Assembly (NCBI RefSeq): GCF_000016905.1 | Contig: NC_009616.1 | Coordinates: forward strand, 124,001-188,000 | Origin: Thermosipho melanesiensis BI429 | Lineage (GTDB): Bacteria; Thermotogota; Thermotogae; Thermotogales; Fervidobacteriaceae | Length of the DNA stretch: 64,000 bases | Direction of reading: 5' to 3' | In this document: one piece after another, positions 1 to 8,634 of the stretch | Numbering within the stretch: the stretch's first letter is position 1 | Layout of the letters: every line of letters starts with the position of its first letter | The notes under the pieces: generated by a model | Databases searched by the model: none | Seen by the model: only the letters and a program-made list of their open reading frames with translations | Told to the model about the DNA's origin: nothing | Made by a program: the position numbers and the translations under genes

Positions 1-531
1 AAAGAACTAGGATTAATATCAAAAAACAACTGTTATGTTGCATTAAATGTCTCATCAAATATGAACAATGCAGTAGGGTTACCAAATTACAAAAAGATGA
101 AAACATTTAATGTAAAAACAATTGTTGGAAACGATGGGCTTGGTTTTAACTTTGCACGGGAACTCTTAGCACTATTATTTTCCATGAAATTAAATGGCCA
201 TTCTCCGTTGGCATTTAACCTTAATGATCTTAAAAATGTTATAACCAACACTTACGAAATTGCACAATATTATTTAAACGTAAAACTTGGCAGGATATTA
301 CCTGGTTATGCTGCTGATTTTGTGATAGTACCATACACACCACCTACACCCATAGACAAGACCAACGCATTTTCTCACTTTGTTTATGGAATTCTAGATA
401 ATTTTAAACCTTCACATGGAATAGTAAATGGAAAAATTCTAATGGAAAACCACAAAATAAACCTTCAAGTAAATGAAATATACAGTATTGCAAGAAAAAT
501 TGCACAAAGATTATGGGAATCACTAATATAA
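1..531 (+). CDS. SsnA-like amidohydrolase, C-terminal part (5' end outside window)
   Basis: The frame is already open at base 1, so this is the last 176 residues of a gene that begins outside the window. The fragment looks like the end of a metal-dependent amidohydrolase of the SsnA/chlorohydrolase/guanine-deaminase group. It has the VGNDGLG stretch, where this group places its late metal-binding Asp, and the closing GRILPGYAADFVIV ... GIVNGKIL strands that return to the small beta domain. The substrate cannot be told from this piece. It lies 12 bases before an FMN/Fe-S oxidoreductase gene on the same strand. In other bacteria ssnA sits with purine or pyrimidine catabolic oxidoreductases, so a role in nucleobase breakdown is a reasonable inference. 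An internal ATG at 61 is not a start. Confidence 0.8.
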   Translation, partial: KELGLISKNNCYVALNVSSNMNNAVGLPNYKKMKTFNVKTIVGNDGLGFNFARELLALLFSMKLNGHSPLAFNLNDLKNVITNTYEIAQYYLNVKLGRILPGYAADFVIVPYTPPTPIDKTNAFSHFVYGILDNFKPSHGIVNGKILMENHKINLQVNEIYSIARKIAQRLWESLI

Positions 532-543
532 TGAGGTGATAAA

Positions 544-1626
544 ATGGACCTTTCAACGGAAATATCAGGCATTAAAATTGAAAATCCATTAATGCCTGCC
601 TCAGGACCGTTAGTTGGTGATTACGAAAAAATAAAATTTATCGATTCAACAGGTGTTGGAGCAATTGTTACTAAAACTATTTCAACAAAGGCGGCAAATG
701 TTCCAAGACCATGTATATACGGTGAAAATAACTTTGTTATGAACGCAGAACTGTGGTCCGAATTACCTCCCGAAACATGGATAAAAGAAATACTACCAAA
801 ATTGAAAAATGAACTAAAAAAACCTCTAATAGTAAGTGTAGGATATACAATAGAAGATATGGAAATCTTAATTCCACAACTTAATGAATACGCTGATGCA
901 TTTGAAATTTCTACACATTATGTAGGAAAAGATTACAATACAATAGCAAATATTGTAAAAGCTATTAGAAAAAATACAAATAAACCCATCTTTATGAAAT
1001 TAAGTCCCCATATTCCAGATCCCGTAGAATTTACAAAAACAATTTTGGAAAATGGTGCAAATGGAATAGTAGCCATTAACTCCTGGGGACCAACAATGAA
1101 AATAGATATAAAAAACAGAAAGACATTAATAGGAAATGAAAAGGGACAAGTCTGGTTATCCGGTCCTGTTATTAAACCTATTGCCCTTTCCATAGTAAAA
1201 ACAATTAGGGATGCTTTTCCAGATATTACAATAATAGGCGTTGGAGGAATAAAATCTGCAGAAGATGTAATAGAATTCTTACTTTCCGGGGCCGACGCAG
1301 TTCAATTACTCTCTTCTGCTCTTATCTTCGGAAAAGATATATACGAAAAAATTTTAAATCAACTACCTTCTACTTTAGAAAAATATGAATTTAATTCAAT
1401 TAACGAAGTATTAAATACTGAATTAACTGTAGGAACCGTTAAATACACACCAAACTATCCAAAAGTAAACCATGAAAAATGTACGCTATGCGGAATTTGT
1501 GAAAAGGTATGTCCATACTTTGCAATAAAAATAGATAAAAAAGTTAAAATAAACACCTATAAATGTTTTGGTTGTGGGCTTTGTGAAAGTAGATGTCCAA
1601 CAAAATCAATCAAAATAAAATATTAA
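544..1626 (+). CDS. Dihydroorotate-dehydrogenase-like FMN protein with C-terminal 2x[4Fe-4S] ferredoxin domain (PreA-like)
   Basis: This 360-residue protein has a DHOD-type TIM barrel (about 1-290) and a ferredoxin tail with two complete CxxCxxCxxxC sets (C313, C316, C319, C323; C341, C344, C347, C351). The FMN-site stretches NPLMPASGPL near the N-terminus, MKLSPHI (about 151-157) and IGVGGI (about 231-236) are present. Such fusions resemble PreA-type subunits, which pass electrons between pyridine nucleotides, Fe-S clusters and a pyrimidine. However, the catalytic loop that normally reads NxSCPN is EISTHY here (121-126), so the usual active-site Cys is missing and the substrate may differ from dihydroorotate or dihydrouracil. 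GAGGTGATAAA precedes the ATG. It is probably co-transcribed with the amidohydrolase. This is unlikely to be the biosynthetic PyrD. Confidence 0.82.
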   Translation: MDLSTEISGIKIENPLMPASGPLVGDYEKIKFIDSTGVGAIVTKTISTKAANVPRPCIYGENNFVMNAELWSELPPETWIKEILPKLKNELKKPLIVSVGYTIEDMEILIPQLNEYADAFEISTHYVGKDYNTIANIVKAIRKNTNKPIFMKLSPHIPDPVEFTKTILENGANGIVAINSWGPTMKIDIKNRKTLIGNEKGQVWLSGPVIKPIALSIVKTIRDAFPDITIIGVGGIKSAEDVIEFLLSGADAVQLLSSALIFGKDIYEKILNQLPSTLEKYEFNSINEVLNTELTVGTVKYTPNYPKVNHEKCTLCGICEKVCPYFAIKIDKKVKINTYKCFGCGLCESRCPTKSIKIKY

Positions 1627-1661
1627 AACAAAAATCTAAAAATATTTACATTAAGTATGTA

Positions 1662-1690
1662 TTGACATGAAAATGCACATATGCTATAAT
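1662..1690 (+). promoter_or_regulatory. Consensus sigma-A promoter of the tRNA cluster
   Basis: TTGACA (1662-1667) and TATAAT (1685-1690) are separated by exactly 17 bases, a perfect match to the housekeeping consensus. The -10 box ends 20 bases before the first tRNA. This is the expected strength for a stable-RNA operon. Confidence 0.95.
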
Positions 1691-1710
1691 CAATATCGGT
1701 CTCTGACATT

Positions 1711-1787
1711 CGGGGCGTAGCGCAGTTGGCTAGCGCGCCTGTCTTGGGAACAGGAGGTCGCTGGTTCGAGTCCAGTCGCCCCGACCA
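1711..1787 (+). tRNA. tRNA-Pro (anticodon TGG)
   Basis: Seven-base acceptor arms CGGGGCG/CGCCCCG enclose the anticodon stem CCTGT/ACAGG with loop CTTGGGA. The T arm carries GGTTCGAGTCC. Discriminator A and CCA are encoded (1785-1787). It is the first gene of a five-tRNA cluster. Confidence 0.98.
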
Positions 1788-1790
1788 CAT

Positions 1791-1867
<77 letters not shown>

Positions 1868-1883
1868 ACCTACATGGTCTAGT

Positions 1884-1960
1884 GCGCCCGTAGCTCAACA
1901 GGATAGAGCACCGGACTTCTAATCCGGGGGTTGTGGGTTCGACTCCCGCCGGGCGCGCCA
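1884..1960 (+). tRNA. tRNA-Arg (anticodon TCT)
   Basis: Acceptor arms are GCGCCCG/CGGGCGC. The anticodon stem is CCGGA/TCCGG with loop CTTCTAA. The T arm carries GGTTCGACTCC, and CCA is encoded. This isoacceptor reads AGA, the dominant Arg codon in AT-rich Thermotogales. Confidence 0.98.
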
Positions 1961-1982
1961 AAATTTAATACCTCTAAAACGT

Positions 1983-2059
1983 GGTGGCTATAGCTCAGCT
2001 GGTAGAGCGCCTGACTGTGGATCAGGTGGTCGTGGGTTCAAATCCCACTAGCCACCCCA
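1983..2059 (+). tRNA. tRNA-His (anticodon GTG)
   Basis: Acceptor arms GTGGCTA/TAGCCAC are preceded by an encoded G(-1) at 1983 facing discriminator C at 2056, the tRNA-His identity pair. The anticodon stem is CCTGA/TCAGG with loop CTGTGGA. CCA is encoded. Confidence 0.98.
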
Positions 2060-2092
2060 TTTTTTATATTACAACATATGTTAACGTAAAAT

Positions 2093-2169
2093 GCGCCCGT
2101 AGCTCAATTGGATAGAGCGTCGGACTTCGGATCCGAGGGTTGCGGGTTCAAATCCTGCCGGGCGCGCCA
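2093..2169 (+). tRNA. tRNA-Arg (anticodon TCG)
   Basis: The acceptor arms are identical to the tRNA-Arg(TCT) above. The anticodon stem is TCGGA/TCCGA with loop CTTCGGA, giving anticodon TCG. CCA is encoded. It is the last tRNA of the cluster, 62 bases before spoVS. Confidence 0.97.
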
Positions 2170-2231
2170 TATTGTCTTCCACTTAGATTTAGCAAACTTT
2201 TAAATAACATCACTGTAAAGGAGGTATTAAC

Positions 2232-2495
2232 ATGGAAGTTTTAAAAGTTGCATCTGGTTCAAATCCAAACAAGGTTGCCGGTGCTCTTGCGGGTGTAATC
2301 AGGGAAAAAGGGAAAGCGGAAGTTCAAGCAATTGGTGCTGGTGCCGTAAACCAAGCAGTTAAGGCTATCGCAATTGCAAGGGGTTATCTTGCTCCAAGTG
2401 GAATTGATCTTGTTTGTGTTCCAGCTTTTACCGATGTAAATATTGAAAATGAATCAAGAACAGCATTGAAGTTCATAGTCTTTCCAAGAGAATAA
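2232..2495 (+). CDS. spoVS: Stage V sporulation protein S (SpoVS) homologue
   Basis: The 87-residue product matches the whole SpoVS family: VLKVASGSNPNKVAGALAG at the N-terminus, the AIGAGAVNQAVKAIAIARGY core, and a closing TALKFIVFPRE. SpoVS is a small Alba-like fold protein that influences sporulation and cell division in Bacillus. It is also conserved in non-sporulating thermophiles, including Thermotogales, where it is probably a nucleic-acid-binding regulator (inference). AAAGGAGG lies 7 bases before the ATG. The gene follows the tRNA cluster and may be partly read from its promoter. An intrinsic terminator follows directly. Confidence 0.95.
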   Translation: MEVLKVASGSNPNKVAGALAGVIREKGKAEVQAIGAGAVNQAVKAIAIARGYLAPSGIDLVCVPAFTDVNIENESRTALKFIVFPRE

Positions 2496-2497
2496 TA

Positions 2498-2527
2498 AAA
2501 AGACACGGCCTTTCCGGCCGTGTCTTT
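2498..2527 (+). terminator. Intrinsic terminator, bidirectional
   Basis: Arms AAAGACACGGCC and GGCCGTGTCTTT form a 12-bp GC-rich stem with a 5-base loop, followed by TATTTTT. It ends spoVS transcription. The A-rich left flank lets it serve the convergent 5'-nucleotidase operon from the other side. Confidence 0.93.
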
Positions 2528-2543
2528 ATTTTTCTCTCATTTT

Positions 2544-4091
2544 CTATTTTCTTATGTATCTTGGTGTATCATCGTAATTCTCAATCATACCTTTTAAAGC
2601 TTTTTGAATGTATTCTACTACAACATCTGCCAAAACAAAGCCTGTATCGTAACCTGATGCTTTATTTTCTGAAAGCACTGAATATCCATCTCCTCCGCCT
2701 GCCATGTAGTTATTTGTTACAATTGTGTAAACTTTATCCATCTCAAGTGGCTTACCATTCACCATTACTTCTGTCACTTTTCCACCTTCACTCTTCCACA
2801 CTAATCCACCAACATGTAACCAAGCACCTTTTCCTTCTGGAATTGTTGCTGCATATTCCAACACTTTCATTACTTGCTCTCCTGTCATTTTCATAACATA
2901 CACTGTATTTCCAAATGGCAACACAGTTAAAATATTCCTTATGGTTATCTTTCCAGGTTCAACAGATGCTCTTATTCCTCCACCATTCTGAAATGCAATA
3001 TCTGCTCCTGTTTTCCATAGCATTGCATCGGTTATTATATGCCCTAAGTTTGTATCGCCAGATCTTACATGTGCCCTTTCTCCATCCAACAAGATCTTTG
3101 TTTCCCCTATTATCGTATCAAGTTTTTCTGAACCAATTTTTGCAAAATAATCAAGTGGAACTTTTACATACTCAGTTGGTTTATATTCTTTTCCTACAAA
3201 CTCATAAATTGAATTACCATCTTCATCTTTGCCCTTATATACTTTCAAATTAACTGGAATTGGTGTCCAATTCCAATTTTCTATTTTTCCATTTTCAACA
3301 TCAAGTTCTAATTTCCCAACAATTTTTCCCCATTCCCAAGCTTGAACCACTATTGTGTTATTAATAACCTTCGCCTTTTCAAGTTTTGTATGACTATGCC
3401 CATCTATTATAATATCTATTCCATCAACCATTTTTGCCAACTCTTCTGAAGTTGTATAATTTCCTTCGTAGGCTTGTCCCATTCCTAAATGTGTAAGTGC
3501 AACCACAATATCAGCTTTTTTCCTTAACCCCGGAACTATTTCCTTTGCTACTTCTATGGCATTTCTAAACTCCAAGTCTCTACTGTACAATGGTTCTAAA
3601 ATAGCAGTTTCTTCTGTAGTTAAACCAAATATAGCAATTTTTACCCCACCAACGTTTTTTATAATGTAAGGTTTAAAGAATGGCTTACCATCTTTGTAAA
3701 TATTCGCTGATAAAAATGGGAATTTTGCAATATCCATCTGATACATCAACACATCTCTTGTTTTATCAAATTCATGGTTTCCTACTGCCATTGCATCTAA
3801 TTTCATTCTATTAAGAGCAAAAATATCTGGTAATGCATTTAAAAGATCAGATTCAGGAACACCTGTGTTTATGTCCCCTGCATGTAAAAACAAAACATTG
3901 GGATTCTTCGCCCTTTCTTCATCAATAATTGATGCAATTACTGCAAAGCCACCTATATTTGGATTGTGATATTCACTAAATGTCCAAGCATGGCCATGAG
4001 TATCGTTAATGTGGAAAATAATAACTTTTGTTGCAAAAAGACTAATAGCAAAAATTACAAATAACACTACAAACAACTTAAAATTCTTCAT
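2544..4091 (-). CDS. Exported 5'-nucleotidase / UshA-family metallophosphoesterase
   Basis: This 515-residue protein starts with a signal peptide (MKNFKLFVVLFVIFAISLFA). The N-terminal calcineurin-like domain has the metal motifs FHINDTHGHAW (D at about 30), LHAGDINTG, GNHEFD, LTHLGMG and DGHSHT. The C-terminal 5'-nucleotidase domain (about 310-500) holds the substrate-binding stretch NGGGIRASVEPG. The length fits the family. It should remove phosphate from nucleotides outside the cytoplasmic membrane and so salvage nucleosides. AAAGGAGG precedes the ATG. It is the last gene of a long leftward operon, 39 bases after the ABC exporter gene. Family assignment is firm; the preferred nucleotide is unknown. 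Confidence 0.93.
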   Translation of the reverse strand: MKNFKLFVVLFVIFAISLFATKVIIFHINDTHGHAWTFSEYHNPNIGGFAVIASIIDEERAKNPNVLFLHAGDINTGVPESDLLNALPDIFALNRMKLDAMAVGNHEFDKTRDVLMYQMDIAKFPFLSANIYKDGKPFFKPYIIKNVGGVKIAIFGLTTEETAILEPLYSRDLEFRNAIEVAKEIVPGLRKKADIVVALTHLGMGQAYEGNYTTSEELAKMVDGIDIIIDGHSHTKLEKAKVINNTIVVQAWEWGKIVGKLELDVENGKIENWNWTPIPVNLKVYKGKDEDGNSIYEFVGKEYKPTEYVKVPLDYFAKIGSEKLDTIIGETKILLDGERAHVRSGDTNLGHIITDAMLWKTGADIAFQNGGGIRASVEPGKITIRNILTVLPFGNTVYVMKMTGEQVMKVLEYAATIPEGKGAWLHVGGLVWKSEGGKVTEVMVNGKPLEMDKVYTIVTNNYMAGGGDGYSVLSENKASGYDTGFVLADVVVEYIQKALKGMIENYDDTPRYIRK

Positions 4092-4130
4092 AAGCCCACC
4101 TCCTTTTAAAGTTTGTACATATATATTTTA

Positions 4131-5861
4131 TCACAAACTCTCTTCAATTAATTGTTTTTTATACATGTCTGCATACAACCCATCAATTTCCATTAATTGC
4201 TTGTGTGTTCCACTTTCTACAACTTGGCCATCGTCAAAAACATAAATTATATCTGCGTCTTTCAAAACTTTTAATCTATGTGTAATAATTATCATTGTTT
4301 TACTCTCCATACTCTTTCTCAAAGAACTTATTATCTTCTCCTCTGTTTCAGGATCAACCGCCGATAAACAATCGTCAAAAATAAAAACATCACAATTCCT
4401 TATCAATGCCCTTGCAATTGTTATTCTTTGCTTTTGACCACCTGATAAAGTTACTCCTCTTTCTCCAACAACTGTATCATAACTCTTCGGAAACCTTTCT
4501 ATATCACTATGAACAGCAGAAAGCATAGCATATTCCTTAATCTGCCATTCTTCAAAATCATCCAAACCAAATGCTATATTGTTCTTTATGGAAGTGGAAA
4601 ATAAAAATGTTTCTTGTGGTACATAGGAAATTTTTGTTCTAACTATTTTAGAAGGTATATCGTTAATATCATAACCATTTATATACACATACCCTCTTTC
4701 AACTGGATATAGCTTACTTATTATCTTCACAATAGTTGATTTTCCACTACCCACAGTTCCAACAATTCCTACTAACTGTCCCCTTTTAATTTCTAAATTC
4801 ACACCTTTTAACACATATCTGTTGGAATCTGGATATTTGTAATTTAAATTTTTTATTGTAATATCATTTATTTCATCTATTTCAACAGGGTTATCAGGTT
4901 CTACTACTTTTGATTGTGTTTTTAAAACTTCCAAAATCCTTGTATATGAAGCCCTACCATTTTGGATAATATTAATAACCCAACCAAAAGCCGTTAATGG
5001 CCATACAATCATTCCAATATAGTTGTTAAAAGCAAAAAACATACCCAGGGTAATTTTTTGATTTATTACCATAGGTCCTCCATAGGCTATGGTAATAAAA
5101 TAAGAAAGAGAACTTATGAAATGTATAAGCGGCCACATAATACCCCAAACTTTAACTAACGATAATGTTGCTCTAAAATTTCTGTTCGCTCTGTCTAAAA
5201 ACAAATTCTCAAACTTTGGCAGTATTGAAAAAGACTTTAAAATTCTAATTCCATCTATTGATTCCTCGGTAAATCCACTTAAATCAGAAAACGTATCCTG
5301 TACTTTTTTAGATCTTTTGTAAATAAATTTTCCAAAAACAAGTGATATCAACATTATGAATGGTAAAGGAATTAACGCAATAAGCGTAAGTTTCCAACCC
5401 ACACTTGTTGCCATGAAAAATAACGTTATAACAGACATAAAAGAAGCATCTACCATCATAACTATTCCAGGGCCTAGCATTCTTTCAATATTGTTCATAT
5501 CATTTGTAAAATTCGCCATTAAATCTCCACTTCTATTTTTATCAAAAAAAGACATATCTAAAGATAAGATTTTATCGTATAGAATCTTCCTTGCCTCATA
5601 AGTAAATTTTCTTGCACTACCAATTATAAAAAATCTCCAAAAGAACCTTGTAAAAAACATACCAATGGCAATACCTATTATTCCAATTGCCATTAATTTT
5701 GCAACACCTATATCCGGTGTTTCTACATTCAAGCTATCTACCGCTCTAGAAATAAACTTTGGAACTATAAGCTGTAATGTGTCAACTACAATAAGTGTAA
5801 TAACCCCTGCAAAATAAAACCAAATACGTCTCTTTAAAAACTCTCTAATCAAAAACATCAC
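4131..5861 (-). CDS. ABC exporter half-transporter (TMD-NBD fusion) with non-canonical Walker B Asp
   Basis: This 576-residue protein has six predicted membrane segments (1-300) fused to an ABC ATPase: Walker A GTVGSGKS (368-375), Q416 in the Q loop, LSGGQ signature (472-476), and switch His H528. After Walker B the catalytic Glu is replaced by Asp (FIFDD, D497), as in the degenerate chain of heterodimeric exporters such as YheI/YheH and TM287/TM288. That implies a partner with an intact site, but no second exporter gene is adjacent. The ATG overlaps the stop of the preceding Fn3/propeller gene (ATGA), so the two are translationally coupled. The substrate is unknown; export of a drug, lipid or peptide is possible. 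Confidence 0.9.
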   Translation of the reverse strand: MMFLIREFLKRRIWFYFAGVITLIVVDTLQLIVPKFISRAVDSLNVETPDIGVAKLMAIGIIGIAIGMFFTRFFWRFFIIGSARKFTYEARKILYDKILSLDMSFFDKNRSGDLMANFTNDMNNIERMLGPGIVMMVDASFMSVITLFFMATSVGWKLTLIALIPLPFIMLISLVFGKFIYKRSKKVQDTFSDLSGFTEESIDGIRILKSFSILPKFENLFLDRANRNFRATLSLVKVWGIMWPLIHFISSLSYFITIAYGGPMVINQKITLGMFFAFNNYIGMIVWPLTAFGWVINIIQNGRASYTRILEVLKTQSKVVEPDNPVEIDEINDITIKNLNYKYPDSNRYVLKGVNLEIKRGQLVGIVGTVGSGKSTIVKIISKLYPVERGYVYINGYDINDIPSKIVRTKISYVPQETFLFSTSIKNNIAFGLDDFEEWQIKEYAMLSAVHSDIERFPKSYDTVVGERGVTLSGGQKQRITIARALIRNCDVFIFDDCLSAVDPETEEKIISSLRKSMESKTMIIITHRLKVLKDADIIYVFDDGQVVESGTHKQLMEIDGLYADMYKKQLIEESL

Positions 5862-8002
5862 CTCTCAAGCTCGCCTATAAAAATATCCAATCCACCAAAA
5901 TGTTTTTCAAAAAGTCCATTTACCGAACGAGTTTCACCTACAAACCTTATCTTATCACCAATCTTTATAGCCCTCTTTATTTCATCAAAATCATACCCTC
6001 CACCTACAAATGCCCAATTATCTAAATTACTTACAAAAAAGTCTACATATCCCTTTTGGTTGTTGTAAGAGACAAAATCTCCATCTTTAGAAAGCGTTTT
6101 ACCGAAAAGATATATATTTTCTCCATCAATTAATATATCATTACAAATATCATCACCACTTCCACCCAAAATATAATCTTCTATTTTTTCACCACGTTCA
6201 TTTAAAATCAAAACATATACATTCAAATCATTAGTAATTTTCCTTCTTTTGTCAAAATAAACGTTTGATAAGACATAAATTTTGTCATTTTTCACTAGTA
6301 TTTTTTTTGCAAGTTCATTATCACTTTCACCAAAAAATTTAACCCATTTCAATTTACCCGAAAAATCCACATACATAACTAACAAATCTTTATTCTTTTC
6401 AAAAGTATTTCCCAAAATCACATATCCATCTTTATACTTTGAAATTGAAACCGCCTCGTCTAAAAATCTCCCACCAAAATTCCTTTTCCATATAACATTT
6501 CCATTTGTATCCAACTTCATTAAAAATATATCTGACCAACCATAAATATCTAGAAAATCATTAGACCAAGTATCACCAAAAACCAATATACCATCATTCT
6601 CAACTAAGAGCTTCTTTGCCCGATCTTTAAACTTTCCACCATACGCTTTTTTCCATAAAATAACATCACCTTTTAGTGCATAAAGCACTATATTGTCTTT
6701 ACTATTTGAAAGCAAAAAGGTTAAACCATCTTTTTTCTTAACATCAACCGGCATATCGTCTATATAAAACTTTATACCATCTTTCAAAACAAAATATTTT
6801 TCCCCTTCTCTACCAAATATATATTCTCCATCGATATATTCATAGCCATAAACGTAATCATCAAATTTTGAACCAATCACATTTAGAATCTTAATTGCAG
6901 GACTTGTTGAAAATTCATAAATAGGTGTTTCAACAGAATTCACTCCATCATTTACCTTAATCTTCCAGTAATACTTAGAATTTGGTTTTAAATTTCTAAC
7001 TTCATACACCGTTGCTTTGTAATTTTCTACTACAGGAACTAGTTTTTGAGGTGAGGTTCCAAGATAAATGGTTGATAGTACTCTATCCTCATCTTCTATT
7101 TCCCATTTAAAAACTATACTGTTAACTACTCCTTTTAATTTATTCTGGGGAGAAATAACATTCAACTTTGGAGGATTATTTTTCTTGTAAATTATCTTGT
7201 AATCACTGTATATGATATCTCCCGTTTGAAATACCACCTTCAACCTTAATTTATGCTCAACATTTGGAATAATTTTTAACCTATATTCCCGAGGGGGCAA
7301 TTTTATTTCTCTATTATCTATCTCAAGAAAATACTCCGCGCCATCGAGATTTTCATATCTTACAAGATAACCCTTTTTATCTTCTACAATTTCGAAATTT
7401 ACTTTTTTAGGAATTACCTTAAATTCCATCAATTTCGACTCAGCTTTAGCACCGTACTCATCTTCACAAATTACCTTCCAAAAGTAATTTCCATACGAAA
7501 GTAACATTTCATATGTATTATTTTCAACATCAATTGTTTTTTCACTTTCACCATCACTTAAATATAAGATACATCTTGTCTTATCTTCATCTTCTACATT
7601 CCAAGAAAATATCACATTTTGGCCATCAACAACATTCTTTGCATTTAATATCTTGGGTATATCATTTAAAATAGTAAAACTACTTTGAGAAGTCTCAAGG
7701 TAGTCATTCCCAAATCTTAATCCTACCTTCCAAAAATAAGTTCCAGGTTTAAGTAATAATTTATACTCCTGATCAATTCCTTCATAAACCTTTTTATCGT
7801 TTAAAAAAACCTCAGACAAAAAAGTAATATCTCTTTTGTACTTGATATTCCACTTTAAAACCACATTTCTTGAATCAATTTTTGGTGGTAAAAGTGAAAT
7901 TTCTGGCTCCTCCACCTGAGTTAATTTCACAACTAATACAATTGAAATCAAGATTAAAACTAAGAAACCCAAATATATAAATAATTCTTTTTTGTTTTCC
8001 AA
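5858..8002 (-). CDS. Membrane-anchored surface protein with Fn3-like repeats and a C-terminal propeller-like domain
   Basis: The 714-residue product has a short cytoplasmic tail and one membrane helix (about 9-27). Next come roughly four Fn3-like beta-sandwich units (about 35-375), recognisable by repeated 'V.FSWNVEDED' and 'YYWKIKVNDG' stretches. The last 330 residues carry repeats of the 'W.k.fGG..dDea..i' and 'Dgyvi.G.t' type, known from secreted beta-propeller proteins. It should sit outside the cytoplasmic membrane, in the periplasm or toga space. No catalytic motif was seen. The stop overlaps the start of the ABC exporter gene, which suggests a shared role, perhaps substrate capture or envelope attachment (inference). 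Confidence 0.75.
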   Translation of the reverse strand: MENKKELFIYLGFLVLILISIVLVVKLTQVEEPEISLLPPKIDSRNVVLKWNIKYKRDITFLSEVFLNDKKVYEGIDQEYKLLLKPGTYFWKVGLRFGNDYLETSQSSFTILNDIPKILNAKNVVDGQNVIFSWNVEDEDKTRCILYLSDGESEKTIDVENNTYEMLLSYGNYFWKVICEDEYGAKAESKLMEFKVIPKKVNFEIVEDKKGYLVRYENLDGAEYFLEIDNREIKLPPREYRLKIIPNVEHKLRLKVVFQTGDIIYSDYKIIYKKNNPPKLNVISPQNKLKGVVNSIVFKWEIEDEDRVLSTIYLGTSPQKLVPVVENYKATVYEVRNLKPNSKYYWKIKVNDGVNSVETPIYEFSTSPAIKILNVIGSKFDDYVYGYEYIDGEYIFGREGEKYFVLKDGIKFYIDDMPVDVKKKDGLTFLLSNSKDNIVLYALKGDVILWKKAYGGKFKDRAKKLLVENDGILVFGDTWSNDFLDIYGWSDIFLMKLDTNGNVIWKRNFGGRFLDEAVSISKYKDGYVILGNTFEKNKDLLVMYVDFSGKLKWVKFFGESDNELAKKILVKNDKIYVLSNVYFDKRRKITNDLNVYVLILNERGEKIEDYILGGSGDDICNDILIDGENIYLFGKTLSKDGDFVSYNNQKGYVDFFVSNLDNWAFVGGGYDFDEIKRAIKIGDKIRFVGETRSVNGLFEKHFGGLDIFIGELER

Positions 8003-8012
8003 ATTCTCCCCC

Positions 8013-8627
8013 CTAAAAGACTATCGTTTTCCAAAATATACTAAATACAATGGCAAAAGTAGGACTTATCCACCAAACATGATCGAATTTTTTTACCTTC
8101 CATAATCTAAACAAAAAGCCAAAAATCAAAGCCAAAAACGCCAAAAGTGGTTTATTTGCAAGGTAGAAAATAAAAAATGCTAACCTTTCAGAAATTCCTT
8201 CTAAATCTTCATACATTTCAATTGCAGGGTAAAAATTTCTAAAAAAGTACGAGAGGGCAGTAGTTACCAGCGCCATACCAAGAATGTACAAAACGAATTC
8301 TTTTGATAAGTATGATGTTTTAAAGTAAGTTGAAACAAATATATTAAAAACCAATGCAGTTACTATTCCAGATAATTCAACTAAATGATAGTGTAATTGC
8401 TTTTTTACCTTTATACGTAAATAATCTAAAAACAAATGGATAGCTATAAAGGCAAATAAAACAACTGGTACCGTATATAGTAATGTATCAAAAGTAAACG
8501 CCAAAATTGCAAAGACAGACCAAATTATATGTTGGACAAAATCCCATCCTTTTAAATGTCTTAACTTACTGTTATGTGTAAAGCCATGATCTGCAACGTA
8601 ATGCCCTAAAAAAAGATGTAGCATCAT
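8013..8627 (-). CDS. DUF3307-like integral membrane protein
   Basis: This 204-residue, very hydrophobic protein has about five membrane helices. The N-terminus, 'LHLFLGHYVADHGFTHNSK', and the later 'HLFLDYLRIK' resemble the His/Asp-containing helices of DUF3307 membrane proteins, though I assign this by pattern only. The function is unknown. It sits 10 bases upstream of the Fn3/propeller gene and 7 bases downstream of the hydrolase/propeller gene, inside the same operon, so it may be the membrane partner of these surface proteins. The start is the first Met of MMLHLF; the second Met is an alternative. Confidence 0.65.
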   Translation of the reverse strand: MMLHLFLGHYVADHGFTHNSKLRHLKGWDFVQHIIWSVFAILAFTFDTLLYTVPVVLFAFIAIHLFLDYLRIKVKKQLHYHLVELSGIVTALVFNIFVSTYFKTSYLSKEFVLYILGMALVTTALSYFFRNFYPAIEMYEDLEGISERLAFFIFYLANKPLLAFLALIFGFLFRLWKVKKFDHVWWISPTFAIVFSIFWKTIVF

Positions 8628-8634
8628 ATCACTC

